A DNA stretch of 64,000 bases from Chengkuizengella axinellae (GTDB taxonomy: Bacteria > Bacillota > Bacilli > Paenibacillales > KCTC-33759), in NCBI RefSeq assembly GCF_030730905.1, contig NZ_JAVAMP010000002.1:310001-374000 (forward strand). Reading direction: 5' to 3'. The position numbers were made by a program, and so were the translations under genes. Position 1 is the stretch's first letter; each line of letters begins with the position of its first letter. Below the pieces are notes generated by a model that had not been told where the DNA came from, ran no database searches, and saw only the letters and a program-made list of their open reading frames with translations. Shown here one piece after another: positions 55,417 to 64,000 of this stretch.

Positions 55417-56540
55417 GATCAAAGGAATGTGTAGCCATGCTGTTGGCAGGTGGGAAGGGGAATCGATTAGGAGCATTAACTTCTAAATTAGCAAAACCAG
55501 CTGTTTATTTTGGAGGAAAATATAGATTAATTGATTTTACACTTAGCAATTGTACGAATTCAGGGATTGATACAGTCGGAGTTTTAACCCAATACCATCC
55601 ACTCGCATTAAACTCATATATTGGAGTAGGAAAACCATGGGATCTAGAGCGTGAAGAAGGTGGAGTCACGATTCTACCTCCTTATATTAAACAAGATGGT
55701 GGGGATTGGTATAAAGGAACTGCAGATTCCATTTACCAAAATATTGATTTTATTGAACAGTATGATCCTAAATATGTACTAGTTATTTCTGGTGATCATA
55801 TATATAAAATGAACTATGAATTGATGTTGAATGCTCACATTCAAAAAAATGCTGAAGCAACAGTTGCGGCCATTAGTGTAGGTTGGAAAGATGCATCAAG
55901 ATTTGGAATTATCGATACAAATGATGAGAATAAAATGATCTCCTTTTTTGAAAAACCAAAAAATCCACGCAGCAATCTAGCATCCATGGGTATTTATATC
56001 TTTAATTGGGGTATTTTGAAGAAATTATTAATTTCTGACGCTAAAGATCAAAGATCATCTCATGATTTTGGTAAAGACATCATTCCAAAGATGCTGGAAA
56101 ATGGTAATGATCTATATGCATATTCCTTTGAGGGATATTGGAGAGATGTAGGGACGGTTGAAAGCTTATGGGAAACACATATGGATTTATTAAAAAAAAA
56201 TTCAGCATTCGACCTAAATGAGAGGGGTTGGAAAGTTTACTCAAGAAATTTAAATCAACCTTCACAGTATATTTCTTCAAAAGCGATAGTGAGAAATAGT
56301 TTAGTAAATGAGGGGTGTACTGTTTTTGGAGAAGTTGAAAATTCAGTACTTTCGTATGGGGTTCACATTGAAGAAGGAAGTAACGTTAAGGATTCAGTGA
56401 TCATGCCAAATGTAAAGATAGGGAAAAATGTAAAGATTAATCGGGCGATAATAGGTGAAGGAACGATAATCCATGATCACAATGTTGTAGGGAATCTGGA
56501 AGATATTACTTTAATCGGACATCGCGAGATTGTTACATGA
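55413..56540 (+). CDS. glgC: glucose-1-phosphate adenylyltransferase, catalytic subunit
   Basis: It makes ADP-glucose from ATP and glucose-1-phosphate, the committed step of glycogen synthesis. The 375 residues show the nucleotide loop [11 protein letters not shown], then [28 protein letters not shown] and [10 protein letters not shown], plus a left-handed beta-helix C-terminus. It works with GlgD. It overlaps glgB by 4 bases and is followed by glgD after 31 bp. Confidence 0.96.
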   Translation: MRSKECVAMLLAGGKGNRLGALTSKLAKPAVYFGGKYRLIDFTLSNCTNSGIDTVGVLTQYHPLALNSYIGVGKPWDLEREEGGVTILPPYIKQDGGDWYKGTADSIYQNIDFIEQYDPKYVLVISGDHIYKMNYELMLNAHIQKNAEATVAAISVGWKDASRFGIIDTNDENKMISFFEKPKNPRSNLASMGIYIFNWGILKKLLISDAKDQRSSHDFGKDIIPKMLENGNDLYAYSFEGYWRDVGTVESLWETHMDLLKKNSAFDLNERGWKVYSRNLNQPSQYISSKAIVRNSLVNEGCTVFGEVENSVLSYGVHIEEGSNVKDSVIMPNVKIGKNVKINRAIIGEGTIIHDHNVVGNLEDITLIGHREIVT

Positions 56541-56571
56541 ATTCTAATTCATATGAAAGGAAGAAACTTCT

Positions 56572-57681
56572 ATGAAAAATGTGATGGGGATCATAAACTT
56601 GGTCAATGAAACAGATCAACTAGAAGAGTTAACCTACAACAGATGTATCGCTTCCACTCCATTTGGCGGTAGATATCGTTTAATTGACTTTATATTATCA
56701 AGCTTAGTAAACTCTGGAGTTCAAAAAGTGTGTATGTTTACACAGGAAAAATATCGTTCTTTGATGGACCATTTAGGATCCGGTAGGGAATGGGATTTAG
56801 ATCGAAAGCAAAATGGATTAACGGTCTTACCTCCATTATTTGATGATCCAGATGAATCCAAGAAGGGGGATTTATATTATTTTTATTGTCACAGAGATTA
56901 CTTTTTTCGTTGTAATGAAGAGTATGTGATTCTTTCAAAATCTCACATGGTTTGCAATATAGATTTTAAACCGATATTACAGTTTCACAAAGAAAAAGAA
57001 GCTCAAATTACAGTGTTATATAAAGAAGACAAAGAAGAGCTTTATTCATTAACGCGTCAGATAAAAGTAAATGCTGATCAAAAGGTATCATCTATGCAGG
57101 GTTATCATACAAAACAACAGAGTGATCCATTTAGCATGGAAATGCTGCTGATGAGAAAAGAGTTATTTCTTGATTTAGTTGAGACTTCTATTGCGAAAGG
57201 TTGGAAGGATTTTATTACAGATGCTGTCATCAAAAATTTAGATTTGTTAAGTGTTTATGGTTATAAATACTCTGGTTATTTAGGCATCATTAATACTGTG
57301 CAAAGCTATTACAAAAACAGCATGGACTTATTAAATGCATCTTTATTCAATCAATTATTCCATCAGTCTCATTCAATCTATACAAAAACAAAAGATGAAG
57401 CACCTGCAGCATATAAATCTTCTGCCAGCGTATTAAATTCATTAGTTACGAATGGCTGTATTATTAAAGGTACCGTTGAAAACAGTATCTTATTTAGAGG
57501 GATTGAGGTTGGAGAAGGGGCACGCCTTAAAAACTGCATTATTATGCCAAACTCCGTTATTCAGCAAAATGTAAACTTGGAAAATGCCATTTTAGACAAA
57601 CATGTGATTGTAAACATGGACCAGGAGATTATTGGGGATCCAAAAATGCCATTTGTTGCAGAAAAACAAAAAGTAATTTGA
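56572..57681 (+). CDS. glgD: glucose-1-phosphate adenylyltransferase, GlgD regulatory subunit
   Basis: A 369-residue GlgC paralogue that lacks the GGxGxRL nucleotide loop: the start reads MGIINLVNETDQLEELTYNR before the conserved TPFGGRYRLIDFILS. The missing loop and the position after glgC mark it as GlgD, which raises GlgC activity but is not catalytic alone. AAGGAAG precedes the ATG. Confidence 0.95.
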   Translation: MKNVMGIINLVNETDQLEELTYNRCIASTPFGGRYRLIDFILSSLVNSGVQKVCMFTQEKYRSLMDHLGSGREWDLDRKQNGLTVLPPLFDDPDESKKGDLYYFYCHRDYFFRCNEEYVILSKSHMVCNIDFKPILQFHKEKEAQITVLYKEDKEELYSLTRQIKVNADQKVSSMQGYHTKQQSDPFSMEMLLMRKELFLDLVETSIAKGWKDFITDAVIKNLDLLSVYGYKYSGYLGIINTVQSYYKNSMDLLNASLFNQLFHQSHSIYTKTKDEAPAAYKSSASVLNSLVTNGCIIKGTVENSILFRGIEVGEGARLKNCIIMPNSVIQQNVNLENAILDKHVIVNMDQEIIGDPKMPFVAEKQKVI

Positions 57682-57694
57682 GAGGAGGTATATC

Positions 57695-59131
57695 ATGAAT
57701 ATACTATTTGTAGCATCTGAATCAGACCCCTTTGTAAAATCAGGAGGACTAGGAGAAGTGATTGGCTCATTGCCAAAGCAAATTAAGAAAAAGGGTGCGG
57801 ATATTAGAGTTATACTGCCTAAGTATGGAGATATAGCAGATGAGTATAAGAACCAGATGACAACAAAAGCTGTTTTCAACATTCAGCTTGATTGGCGAAA
57901 TCAGTATTGTGGTGTTCAAGAACTGCAAGTGAACGGAATTCACTATTATTTTATTGATAATGAATTTTATTTTAAGAGACCCGGATTATATGGTTATGGT
58001 GATGATGGTGAAAGGTTTGTCTATTTTAATAAAGCAGTTTTAGAGGCGATTCCTCATTTGGATTTTGAACCAGATATTATTCATTGTCATGATTGGCAAT
58101 CAGGTTTGATTCCAGTATGCTTAAAAGCACAGTATTCAGATAAACCAGTATATAGGAATATAAAAACCATTTTTACGATTCATAATTTAAAATACCAAGG
58201 CATTTTTTCAAAGCCTTTATTGAAGAGTTTAACAGATTTAGATGATAAATATTTTACTCAAGATTCGTTGGAATTTTATGACCAAGGCAATTGTATGAAG
58301 GGGGCTCTTCAATATGCAGATGTAATTACTACTGTGAGTCATACATATGCTGAAGAAATCCAAACTCCTGAATATGGTGAGCAGTTGGAAGGGGTTATTA
58401 CATCAAGAAATAAAGATTTACATGGTATTCTAAATGGAATAGACATTAAAAGTTACAACCCTGTAACGGATCCGAATGTGAGAGTGAAGTATCAAAACTC
58501 TTTATTTAATAAAAGACTGAATAAAGAAAGGTTTCAAAAGCAGATCGGTTTACCTGTGAATAAAGATATTCCTATGATCGGTATGGTCTCTCGGTTAGTG
58601 GAACAAAAAGGATATGATCTTGTAGCTCACGTATTGGATGAAATCTTGGAGATGGATGTTCAATTTGTCATTTTGGGGACTGGAGAAAGAAAATATGAAC
58701 TTTTTTTTGAAGACGCTGCGAAACGAAATCCAACTAAATTGTCTACAATCATTAAATTTGACGATGCTCTAGCGAGAAAAATTTATAGTTCTTCAGATTT
58801 ATTCCTCATGCCATCATTATATGAACCTTGTGGGATAGGGCAATTATTATCCTATCAATATCGAGCAGTTCCAATCGTGAGGGAAACTGGGGGATTGAAG
58901 GATACTGTGAAACCTTATAATAAATATACAGGTGAAGGTACGGGATTTACTTTTATAAATTACAATGCCCATGATATGTTGTACGCAATTCAAAAAGCAG
59001 TTGAGTGTTATCACAATAAAGATATTTGGAATAGTATCATTAATCAAATCAAAAAAGTAAATGTAAGCTGGGAAAAACCAGCCAGAGAATATATAAATCT
59101 ATATAAACAGTTAGTGTTTGTGTTAAATTAA
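57695..59131 (+). CDS. glgA: glycogen synthase (ADP-glucose type, GT5)
   Basis: It extends alpha-1,4-glucan chains from ADP-glucose. The 478 residues start with the KSGGL motif (Lys15-Ser-Gly-Gly-Leu) that binds ADP-glucose, then HCHDWQSGLIPV, TIHNLKYQG, and the C-terminal LMPSLYEPCGIGQL. AGAGGAGG precedes the ATG. It ends the operon; the terminator is at 59150. No glycogen phosphorylase gene (glgP) follows, unlike in B. subtilis. Confidence 0.97.
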   Translation: MNILFVASESDPFVKSGGLGEVIGSLPKQIKKKGADIRVILPKYGDIADEYKNQMTTKAVFNIQLDWRNQYCGVQELQVNGIHYYFIDNEFYFKRPGLYGYGDDGERFVYFNKAVLEAIPHLDFEPDIIHCHDWQSGLIPVCLKAQYSDKPVYRNIKTIFTIHNLKYQGIFSKPLLKSLTDLDDKYFTQDSLEFYDQGNCMKGALQYADVITTVSHTYAEEIQTPEYGEQLEGVITSRNKDLHGILNGIDIKSYNPVTDPNVRVKYQNSLFNKRLNKERFQKQIGLPVNKDIPMIGMVSRLVEQKGYDLVAHVLDEILEMDVQFVILGTGERKYELFFEDAAKRNPTKLSTIIKFDDALARKIYSSSDLFLMPSLYEPCGIGQLLSYQYRAVPIVRETGGLKDTVKPYNKYTGEGTGFTFINYNAHDMLYAIQKAVECYHNKDIWNSIINQIKKVNVSWEKPAREYINLYKQLVFVLN

Positions 59132-59149
59132 AATGAGTATATTTAAGAG

Positions 59150-59189
59150 CCCTTAAATGATGTTTATAATGCATTTAAGGGTCATTTTA
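59150..59189 (+). terminator. terminator of the glycogen operon
   Basis: CCCTTAAATG (59150-59159) pairs perfectly with CATTTAAGGG (59172-59181), followed by TCATTTTAT. Confidence 0.72.
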
Positions 59190-59215
59190 TAATTTGTGTT
59201 GCCAATCAGCGAGTT

Positions 59216-60109
59216 TTAGAATGAGAATATCCCTCTCCTATTTTGTTCTGGAAATAGTTCAGGATGAAACAAGGATGCTAGAAGTTCAATCCCATCTACT
59301 ACACCGATACTAGGTTGTGTAAATAAATTAGCATCTAGTAGATAAACTTTGTTGTTTTTCACCGCTTTAAGCTCCTTCCAGCCGTATAATTGTTCAAGTT
59401 GTTTTACTTCTTGTTTTGCTTTTTTTTCATCATATCCACATGGTGAAATGATGAGGATTTCAGGATCTACTTTTTTTATTTGGTCAAACTGGATTGGATT
59501 AGAGTGTCCTTCTGGTGATGCTAATTCATCTTCTCCACCAGCAAGTTGTACAAGCTCTGGAATCCAATGTCCAGAATTATAAATGGGATTAATCCATTCC
59601 ATAAAAAAAACAGATGTTTTTTGTTTTTTATATTGTTTTAGTGTATTTTGAATGTTATTTATACGTTGATGGTAGCTTTGAACTAATTCTATTCCTTTTT
59701 GCTCGGATTTCAATGCCTTAGCCACAGTGATAACATTATCAAATATGTCATTCAATTTTTTAGGGATGAGCGGGATAATTTCTGGCTGTTTTTTTAATTG
59801 ATAGACTGCTTTTTCAACATAAGAAGTTCCTACCTGACATACATCACAAACATGTTGTGTAAACATAATATCTGGCTCTATCATTTCTAATAATTCTTGT
59901 TCTATATAATAAAGTGATTTATCTTCTTTTACATATTGAGATACAATTTCATTAATCTCTGATGAAGTTAATTTTTCACCTTCTAATACGGACCTTACTA
60001 CTTTAGGTTTATCAGAAGGACATTCGAATGTAACCCCGCTTAAAAAATGTTCTAGCCCTAATTCATGAATCATTTGGGTTGCAGCTGGTAAACAGGATAT
60101 TGCTTTCAT
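59216..60109 (-). CDS. BtuF-like periplasmic-binding-fold protein without signal peptide
   Basis: A 297-residue protein of the cobalamin/iron-siderophore binding type: LPAATQMIHELGL at the N-terminus, ECPSDKP, and a C-terminal lobe with YLLDANLFTQPSIGVVDGIELL. It starts with MKAISCLPAAT, with no signal peptide or lipobox at the usual distance, so it appears cytosolic. An HVCDVCQVG motif gives two close cysteines. Related unsignalled 'cobalamin-binding' proteins are known in Firmicutes and their role is unclear. No BtuCD genes are nearby. The start has a weak AGGAG. Confidence 0.78.
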   Translation of the reverse strand: MKAISCLPAATQMIHELGLEHFLSGVTFECPSDKPKVVRSVLEGEKLTSSEINEIVSQYVKEDKSLYYIEQELLEMIEPDIMFTQHVCDVCQVGTSYVEKAVYQLKKQPEIIPLIPKKLNDIFDNVITVAKALKSEQKGIELVQSYHQRINNIQNTLKQYKKQKTSVFFMEWINPIYNSGHWIPELVQLAGGEDELASPEGHSNPIQFDQIKKVDPEILIISPCGYDEKKAKQEVKQLEQLYGWKELKAVKNNKVYLLDANLFTQPSIGVVDGIELLASLFHPELFPEQNRRGIFSF

Positions 60110-60252
60110 TGATGTACGCTCCTAAATAAATTATTTGTTCAATCGTATCACAAATTTCCTTAAAGTGGTCTTTAAAATGCATCAATAATGTTATTATTAT
60201 ACAAGGTGTTTATTGAATCTCTAAATAAAAAGTTGAAACAGGAGTGAAGGAA

Positions 60253-60792
60253 ATGAAAATCTTAAATATTCTAGGCAGCTCTAGAAAAGAGGGGAACTCC
60301 GAAATTTTATCAGAACAAGCCTTATCTGACCTGCAGTATAAAAAAGTGTGTTTAGCTGAAAAAAATATAAAACCAGTTGTAGATAAGAGACATTCGAAAG
60401 AAGGATATAGCATTGTCCTTGATGATTATGAAGAGCTCTTAACAGATTTGTTCAATCATGATATTTACATATTCACAACGCCTTTATACTGGTATGGTAT
60501 GACTGGACCGATGAAAAACTTTTTTGACAGATGGTCCCAGTATCTTCGTGATGAAAGATTTGATTTTAAAGCAGAAATGTCTAAAAAGAAAGCTTATGTG
60601 ATTGTGACTGCTGGTGCAAATCCCAAAATAGAAGCTTTGCCTCTAATCCAACAATTTGAGTATATTTTTAAATTTGTAAATATGGAGTTTGTTGATTATA
60701 TTCTTGGCCAAGGGAATCTACCTGGAGATGTTAGAGTGGATAAAGCTGCAATGTCTAAGGCTTTATTGTGGAATCAAACTTTTAGTTCATAG
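60253..60792 (+). CDS. flavodoxin-fold NAD(P)H-dependent oxidoreductase
   Basis: A 179-residue flavin reductase-type protein: ILGSSRKEGNSE binds the FMN phosphate, and TPLYWYGMTGPMKNFFDRW is the usual second motif of the NADPH-dependent FMN reductase (Flavodoxin_2/NQOR-like) group. The substrate is unknown. ATG 60253 is chosen because AGGAGTGA precedes it; a GTG at 60244 would lie inside that site. Dispersed repeat copy B starts three bases after the stop. Confidence 0.85.
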   Translation: MKILNILGSSRKEGNSEILSEQALSDLQYKKVCLAEKNIKPVVDKRHSKEGYSIVLDDYEELLTDLFNHDIYIFTTPLYWYGMTGPMKNFFDRWSQYLRDERFDFKAEMSKKKAYVIVTAGANPKIEALPLIQQFEYIFKFVNMEFVDYILGQGNLPGDVRVDKAAMSKALLWNQTFSS

Positions 60793-60794
60793 AA

Positions 60795-60865
60795 TCTCAC
60801 CTGATAAGTTCAACTAACTTTCAGTGGTGGTATGAAACCCCTACTAAAAGAAAGGTTCACTTTAT
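60795..60865. repeat. dispersed ~72-bp repeat, copy B
   Basis: It aligns with copy A at 44942-45014: the first 30 bases are almost identical (one difference in TCTCACCTGATAAGTTCA-x-CTAACTTTCAG), then a hairpin with compensating changes, then CTTTAT. It is inserted between the oxidoreductase stop and the ZTP riboswitch. Confidence 0.65.
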
Positions 60866-60887
60866 AGTGTAATTATAAATAAGATGA

Positions 60888-61006
60888 AAATAGCAGTGAA
60901 TGGCGAAAATATGGAAAAAACCATAAGGGAGCTGCTTTAAAATAAAAACCATTAGCCGATCGCCTGGGGAGAGGTAAGGGACATTTATGTTTCTTGCCTC
61001 TTTTTT
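60888..61006 (+). promoter_or_regulatory. ZTP (pfl) riboswitch with terminator
   Basis: The aptamer shows P1 AGCAG (60892-60896) / CTGCT (60932-60936), the sequence GTGAATGGCGAAAAT, a hairpin ATGG/CCAT (60911-60924) followed by AAGGGAGC, and GCCGATCGCCTGGGG (60954-60969), matching the conserved GCCG-x-x-CG-x-CUGGG of ZTP riboswitches. GGCG (60902-60905) can pair with CGCC (60961-60964) in the class pseudoknot. The expression platform is AGAGGTAAG (60970) / CTTGCCTCT (60993) then T6, a terminator. ZTP riboswitches sense Z nucleotides that signal folate shortage and usually control folD or pur genes. Confidence 0.88.
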
Positions 61007-61032
61007 ATTTTAATTTATGAGGAGGAAGAATA

Positions 61033-61398
61033 ATGGAAAAGAAAATGATTTTAGATGGAGCAATCGTAGCTGAAGAAATCAAAAAACAATTAAAGGTTAA
61101 GGTTTCACAACTGAAAACAAAAGGAATTATCCCTTGCTTAGCCTTCTTCAGCATCCAGTACCATCTCATATTGATGAAAGGGCTTAAACCGAATTTTATT
61201 CAAGGAGAATGGATTAAACAAGATGCGATTGTTTTAGACGCAGGGTATAATAAGGGTAATGTTGGAGATGTGGAATATGAAAGCTGCTATAGGAGGGCAA
61301 GTGCTATTAAACCTGTTCCTGGCGGAGTGGGTCCTGTAACAATTGCAATGCTTCTAAAACACACAGTTCAAGCAGCAGAGATTGCATGTAAAAATTAA
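61033..61398 (+). pseudogene. folD: decayed folD (methylenetetrahydrofolate dehydrogenase/cyclohydrolase)
   Basis: Intact FolD has about 285 residues; this frame has 121. Residues 1-37 ([20 protein letters not shown] and GIIPCLA) match the FolD N-terminus. The bases 61143-61184 encode [14 protein letters not shown] in a different frame, which is FolD's LLQLPLPSHIDE block. Then [18 protein letters not shown] and [17 protein letters not shown] match its C-terminus. Roughly 50 and 115 codons are missing at the two junctions, including most of the dehydrogenase domain. It still has an excellent ribosome binding site (GAGGAGG). A functional full-length copy may exist elsewhere. Confidence 0.85.
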
Positions 61399-61412
61399 AA
61401 GAGGTGATGTTG

Positions 61413-62159
61413 TTGTCAATTGATAGTATAGAAGACTTAGAAGGAATTAAGAAAGTTGGCAGAGTTGTTGCTCTTGCAAGGGAAGAGATGCTCAGAAGCG
61501 CTAAAGAAGGAATGACTACAAAGGAACTAGATTTAATTGGATTAAATATTTTGAATCAATATGGGGCTAAATCTGCACCTAATAAAGATTATGATTTTCC
61601 CGGAATAACCTGTATCAGTGTGAATGAAGAGGTAGCACATGGAATACCTAGTGAAAAAGTACTGAAAAAAGGCGATTTAGTTAATATAGATGTTTCCGCT
61701 GAATTGGATGGATACTATGCGGACACAGGTGCAAGCATCGTAATTGGTTCTAGTGATGAAAGTAAATATAAATTATGCCAATGTGCAGAAGAAGCTATGT
61801 ATAAAGGGATATCAAAAGCAAAACAAGGCAGCAAGGTGAATCAGATTGGAAAAGAAATAAATAAGGTTGCAAGAAAAAGTGGGTTTCAAGTCGTGAAAAA
61901 CTTAGCAGGACATGGAATAGGTAAAAAATTGCATGAAGCTCCTGAGAGTATATCCAATTACAAAAATAATGCCGAAAATGAGTTATTGACAAATGGTCTT
62001 GTATTAGCGATTGAAACCTTCATATCTACAGGAAGTGATTACGTTTTGGAAGAAGAAGATGGATGGACTTTAGTCACACCTGATGGCAGTTTAGTAGCAC
62101 AATATGAACACACAGTCATCGTATCAGATGATAAACCTGTTATTGTTACCCAATTATAG
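61413..62159 (+). CDS. map: type I methionine aminopeptidase
   Basis: It removes N-terminal methionine from new proteins. The 248 residues (from TTG 61413) keep all ligands: Asp93, Asp104, His167, Glu201 and Glu232, with substrate-side His76 and His174. It is not in the ribosomal protein cluster, so this is probably a second, stand-alone copy. The start is best placed at TTG 61413, because GAGGTG (61401-61406) lies 6 bases before it; GTG 61404 and ATG 61407 overlap the site. It lies 5 bp after the folD remnant, so the ZTP riboswitch should control it. Confidence 0.9.
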   Translation: MSIDSIEDLEGIKKVGRVVALAREEMLRSAKEGMTTKELDLIGLNILNQYGAKSAPNKDYDFPGITCISVNEEVAHGIPSEKVLKKGDLVNIDVSAELDGYYADTGASIVIGSSDESKYKLCQCAEEAMYKGISKAKQGSKVNQIGKEINKVARKSGFQVVKNLAGHGIGKKLHEAPESISNYKNNAENELLTNGLVLAIETFISTGSDYVLEEEDGWTLVTPDGSLVAQYEHTVIVSDDKPVIVTQL

Positions 62160-62228
62160 GTGAGTGTTACACTACATTATAGAAATGTGAATATGGATGT
62201 TGTATGTCTTTAGTAAGAAAAATGGTGA

Positions 62229-62256
62229 AATAAGGGAAAAGATTTTTTCCCTTATT
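62229..62256. terminator. hairpin after map
   Basis: AATAAGGGAAAA (62229-62240) pairs with TTTTCCCTTATT (62245-62256), 12 bp with a 4-base loop. It lies between convergent genes and can end transcription in both directions. Confidence 0.7.
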
Positions 62257-62308
62257 CCTTAGGTAGGGTCCTCCAACATATGTTGCATACTGCTATTGGA
62301 GTGTGTAA

Positions 62309-64000
62309 TTATGTTTGCTCATCAATCCAAGATTTCTGAAACTCATCAAACCCAAAACCACCATAACGTATATTTTGTATCTTAGGGTGCATAATGATTT
62401 TTCTTATGGGATGTATTTGAAACAGTAGAAGATGATTTTTCCGAATATAAGTCTCTATTTTGTTTATCCAATATTCGCGTTTTTTATAGTTTTGCTCAAC
62501 TCTCATTTTATCTAAATATTTTCCAATAAATTTAATATTTTCTTTTCCCAAAAATCTATGAATAATATTTGCTTTATTATAAAAGGAATCTATAAATGAT
62601 ATATGATAATCAAGCGAAGCAACTTCTCCACATAAAATTAAATCTGGCTTTTGGTCTAATTCTGAACTATATAAAATCTCTTCGATAAACCTACCTTGAT
62701 TTCGAATTTTAATACCTACTGATGCTGCTTCACGCCTTAACCAATCTGCTCTTTCTTTTTCATCTACGGCATTTTTATAGAATAATGTTAACGGTTCTCC
62801 TTGATAACCTGAATCTTTTATTAGTCCGATTACTAGACTTCTATTTCTTTGTTGTGGATTTGAGTTCCAGGGAAAGTAACTGGAGGCTTCTACCATTTGG
62901 TTACGGCCTAAGTCATTCCACATTTTTTTGATGTCGAAGAGATGGAACAATGCAGCTCGAAAAGATGGATGATGTACAATAGAAGGTTTTTGAAAATTGA
63001 ATGCAAGAAAATCATAACCAACTGTAAGCTTTTTTTGCAGCACTGAATCTGCTGTTTCTTTATTTTTTAGTTTAATGTCCATTACATGTTTTGTTTTTCT
63101 GGGTACTAGATAGAATTCTATTTCATCCAGTATGGGTCTTTCTAGAAAATAGTGATCAAATGCTTTTAATACAATTTTTGAATTTGTACGTTCTTTTAAC
63201 TGAAAAGGTCCTGTACCAATCCATTTGTTTTCTTGAAAACCTTCATCCCGAGACAAGATGGAAAGATAGGTTGTGGATAGATAACGTATAAAATAAGGAT
63301 TAGGTTGATTTAATTTAATTTGCACAATATAAGGTGATAAACACTCTATTTCTTCAATATCTTTAATAAGCCAGGAAGAATAAGAAGAAGTTTTTTGAAA
63401 ACGTTCAAAAGTATAAAGAACATCATCACTTGTTAACGCTTTTTGGTGATGAAACAATACTCCTTTCCTTAGATGGAATGTCCAAGTCTTATATTCGATA
63501 TCCACTTTCCAATGGTGTGCTATGTGGGGTTGAACTGAATCTGTTTTTTGGTCGTATGTAACCAATGTACTTCCAAGTTGTTTAATTAAGTATGACTCAA
63601 AATCAAATGTGGCATTGATAGGATCTAACGTTTTTATCGATCTGATCACAATTGTACGTAGAACATCATCTGATATTTGACTTGAATCTAATCCAAACCG
63701 TTTTTGAATTTCTTTGAAAACGATTTCAAAAGATGTTTTAGGGATATTCAGTTCTAGCAATTGAAAAACATGTTCTAATTGTCCATTATTAATATATGTA
63801 ATAACAGTATTATGTACATCCTGATGAAGTGAATTTTTAAAGTGTATACGAGAGGAATTGCCTCTTCCTCTTCCGGGTATGTAGATGAATCTGCCTTCTT
63901 CCTCGTATTTCTTAATTTTTTGTTTAACATTTTTTTTGTTGCAGTGCCAGAGTGTTTCCAATTCATTCAATTTGAATTCAACACTTTCCTCTACTTCGTT
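62309..64000 (-). CDS. SgrR-like regulator with solute-binding domain (5' end outside window)
   Basis: At least 563 residues. The N-terminal part is a winged HTH of the SgrR_N type (LWHCNKKNVKQKIKKYEEEG, IPGRGRGNSSRIHF), then a linker and an SBP_bac_5 oligopeptide-binding-type domain (about 120-550; VTYDQKTDSVQPHIAHHWKV, FHLRKGVLFH). Family members in Bacillales are transcription regulators that sense small molecules through this domain. The frame is open past a TTG at 63970 to the window edge (ESVEFKLNELETLW), so a few more N-terminal residues lie outside. Confidence 0.85.
   Translation of the reverse strand, partial: NEVEESVEFKLNELETLWHCNKKNVKQKIKKYEEEGRFIYIPGRGRGNSSRIHFKNSLHQDVHNTVITYINNGQLEHVFQLLELNIPKTSFEIVFKEIQKRFGLDSSQISDDVLRTIVIRSIKTLDPINATFDFESYLIKQLGSTLVTYDQKTDSVQPHIAHHWKVDIEYKTWTFHLRKGVLFHHQKALTSDDVLYTFERFQKTSSYSSWLIKDIEEIECLSPYIVQIKLNQPNPYFIRYLSTTYLSILSRDEGFQENKWIGTGPFQLKERTNSKIVLKAFDHYFLERPILDEIEFYLVPRKTKHVMDIKLKNKETADSVLQKKLTVGYDFLAFNFQKPSIVHHPSFRAALFHLFDIKKMWNDLGRNQMVEASSYFPWNSNPQQRNRSLVIGLIKDSGYQGEPLTLFYKNAVDEKERADWLRREAASVGIKIRNQGRFIEEILYSSELDQKPDLILCGEVASLDYHISFIDSFYNKANIIHRFLGKENIKFIGKYLDKMRVEQNYKKREYWINKIETYIRKNHLLLFQIHPIRKIIMHPKIQNIRYGGFGFDEFQKSWIDEQT

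Overview
The window reads as chromosomal DNA of a low-GC, Gram-positive, probably spore-forming member of the Bacillales. The reasons are strong AGGAGG-type ribosome binding sites, many TTG and GTG starts, lipobox lipoproteins, a proline T-box leader, a YpbR/DynA-type double dynamin, a parE-parC pair, leuC-leuD with a divergent LysR gene, and a glgBCDA operon. The separate leuCD unit and overall gene content suggest Paenibacillaceae or a relative, but that is inference. No rRNA, tRNA, CRISPR array or complete insertion sequence was seen. Both window edges cut genes: a 5'-nucleotidase on the left and an SgrR-like regulator on the right.

Layout. Positions 1-9.8 kb hold small metabolic and accessory genes: an S9 peptidase, a second MurG, two paralogous lipoproteins around a Nudix gene, a YfiT-like protein and a nucleotidyltransferase. 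Next come a cytosolic GH30 glycosidase and the proline operon proB-proA-proC on the minus strand, behind a T-box with a CCU (Pro) specifier. From 15.4 to 24.3 kb are a LysE exporter, a YitT protein, a nitrilase-type amidase, LysR with leuC-leuD, a cell-wall amidase and endonuclease III. From 24.6 to 34.3 kb are the double dynamin, a beta-helix protein, a YtrA-type GntR/ABC unit with a visible promoter and operator, an SGNH esterase and a second ABC transporter. Then come parE-parC (34.6-39 kb).

The accessory part is 39-53 kb. It holds small membrane proteins, a pyridoxamine-oxidase remnant, a very large secreted protein joining an aerolysin-like region to Fn3-like and three calcium-type beta/gamma-crystallin domains, a P1 peptidase, a frameshifted small gene, two tandem serine-hydrolase lipoproteins (the second lacks all three catalytic motifs), a CapA lipoprotein and a glycine-repeat protein. 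The glycogen operon glgB-C-D-A follows (53.5-59.1 kb) with a sigma-E-like promoter and no glgP beside it. The last segment has a BtuF-like protein, a flavodoxin-fold oxidoreductase and a ZTP riboswitch heading a decayed folD and a methionine aminopeptidase.

The most interesting items are the crystallin/pore-former fusion, the ZTP riboswitch kept in front of a gutted folD, two unassigned structured RNAs (21331-21498 and 34303-34413), the pseudoenzyme copy of the serine hydrolase, the glycine-repeat protein, and a dispersed ~72-bp repeat present at 44942 and 60795. All family assignments come from motif recognition by eye; no database search was run.
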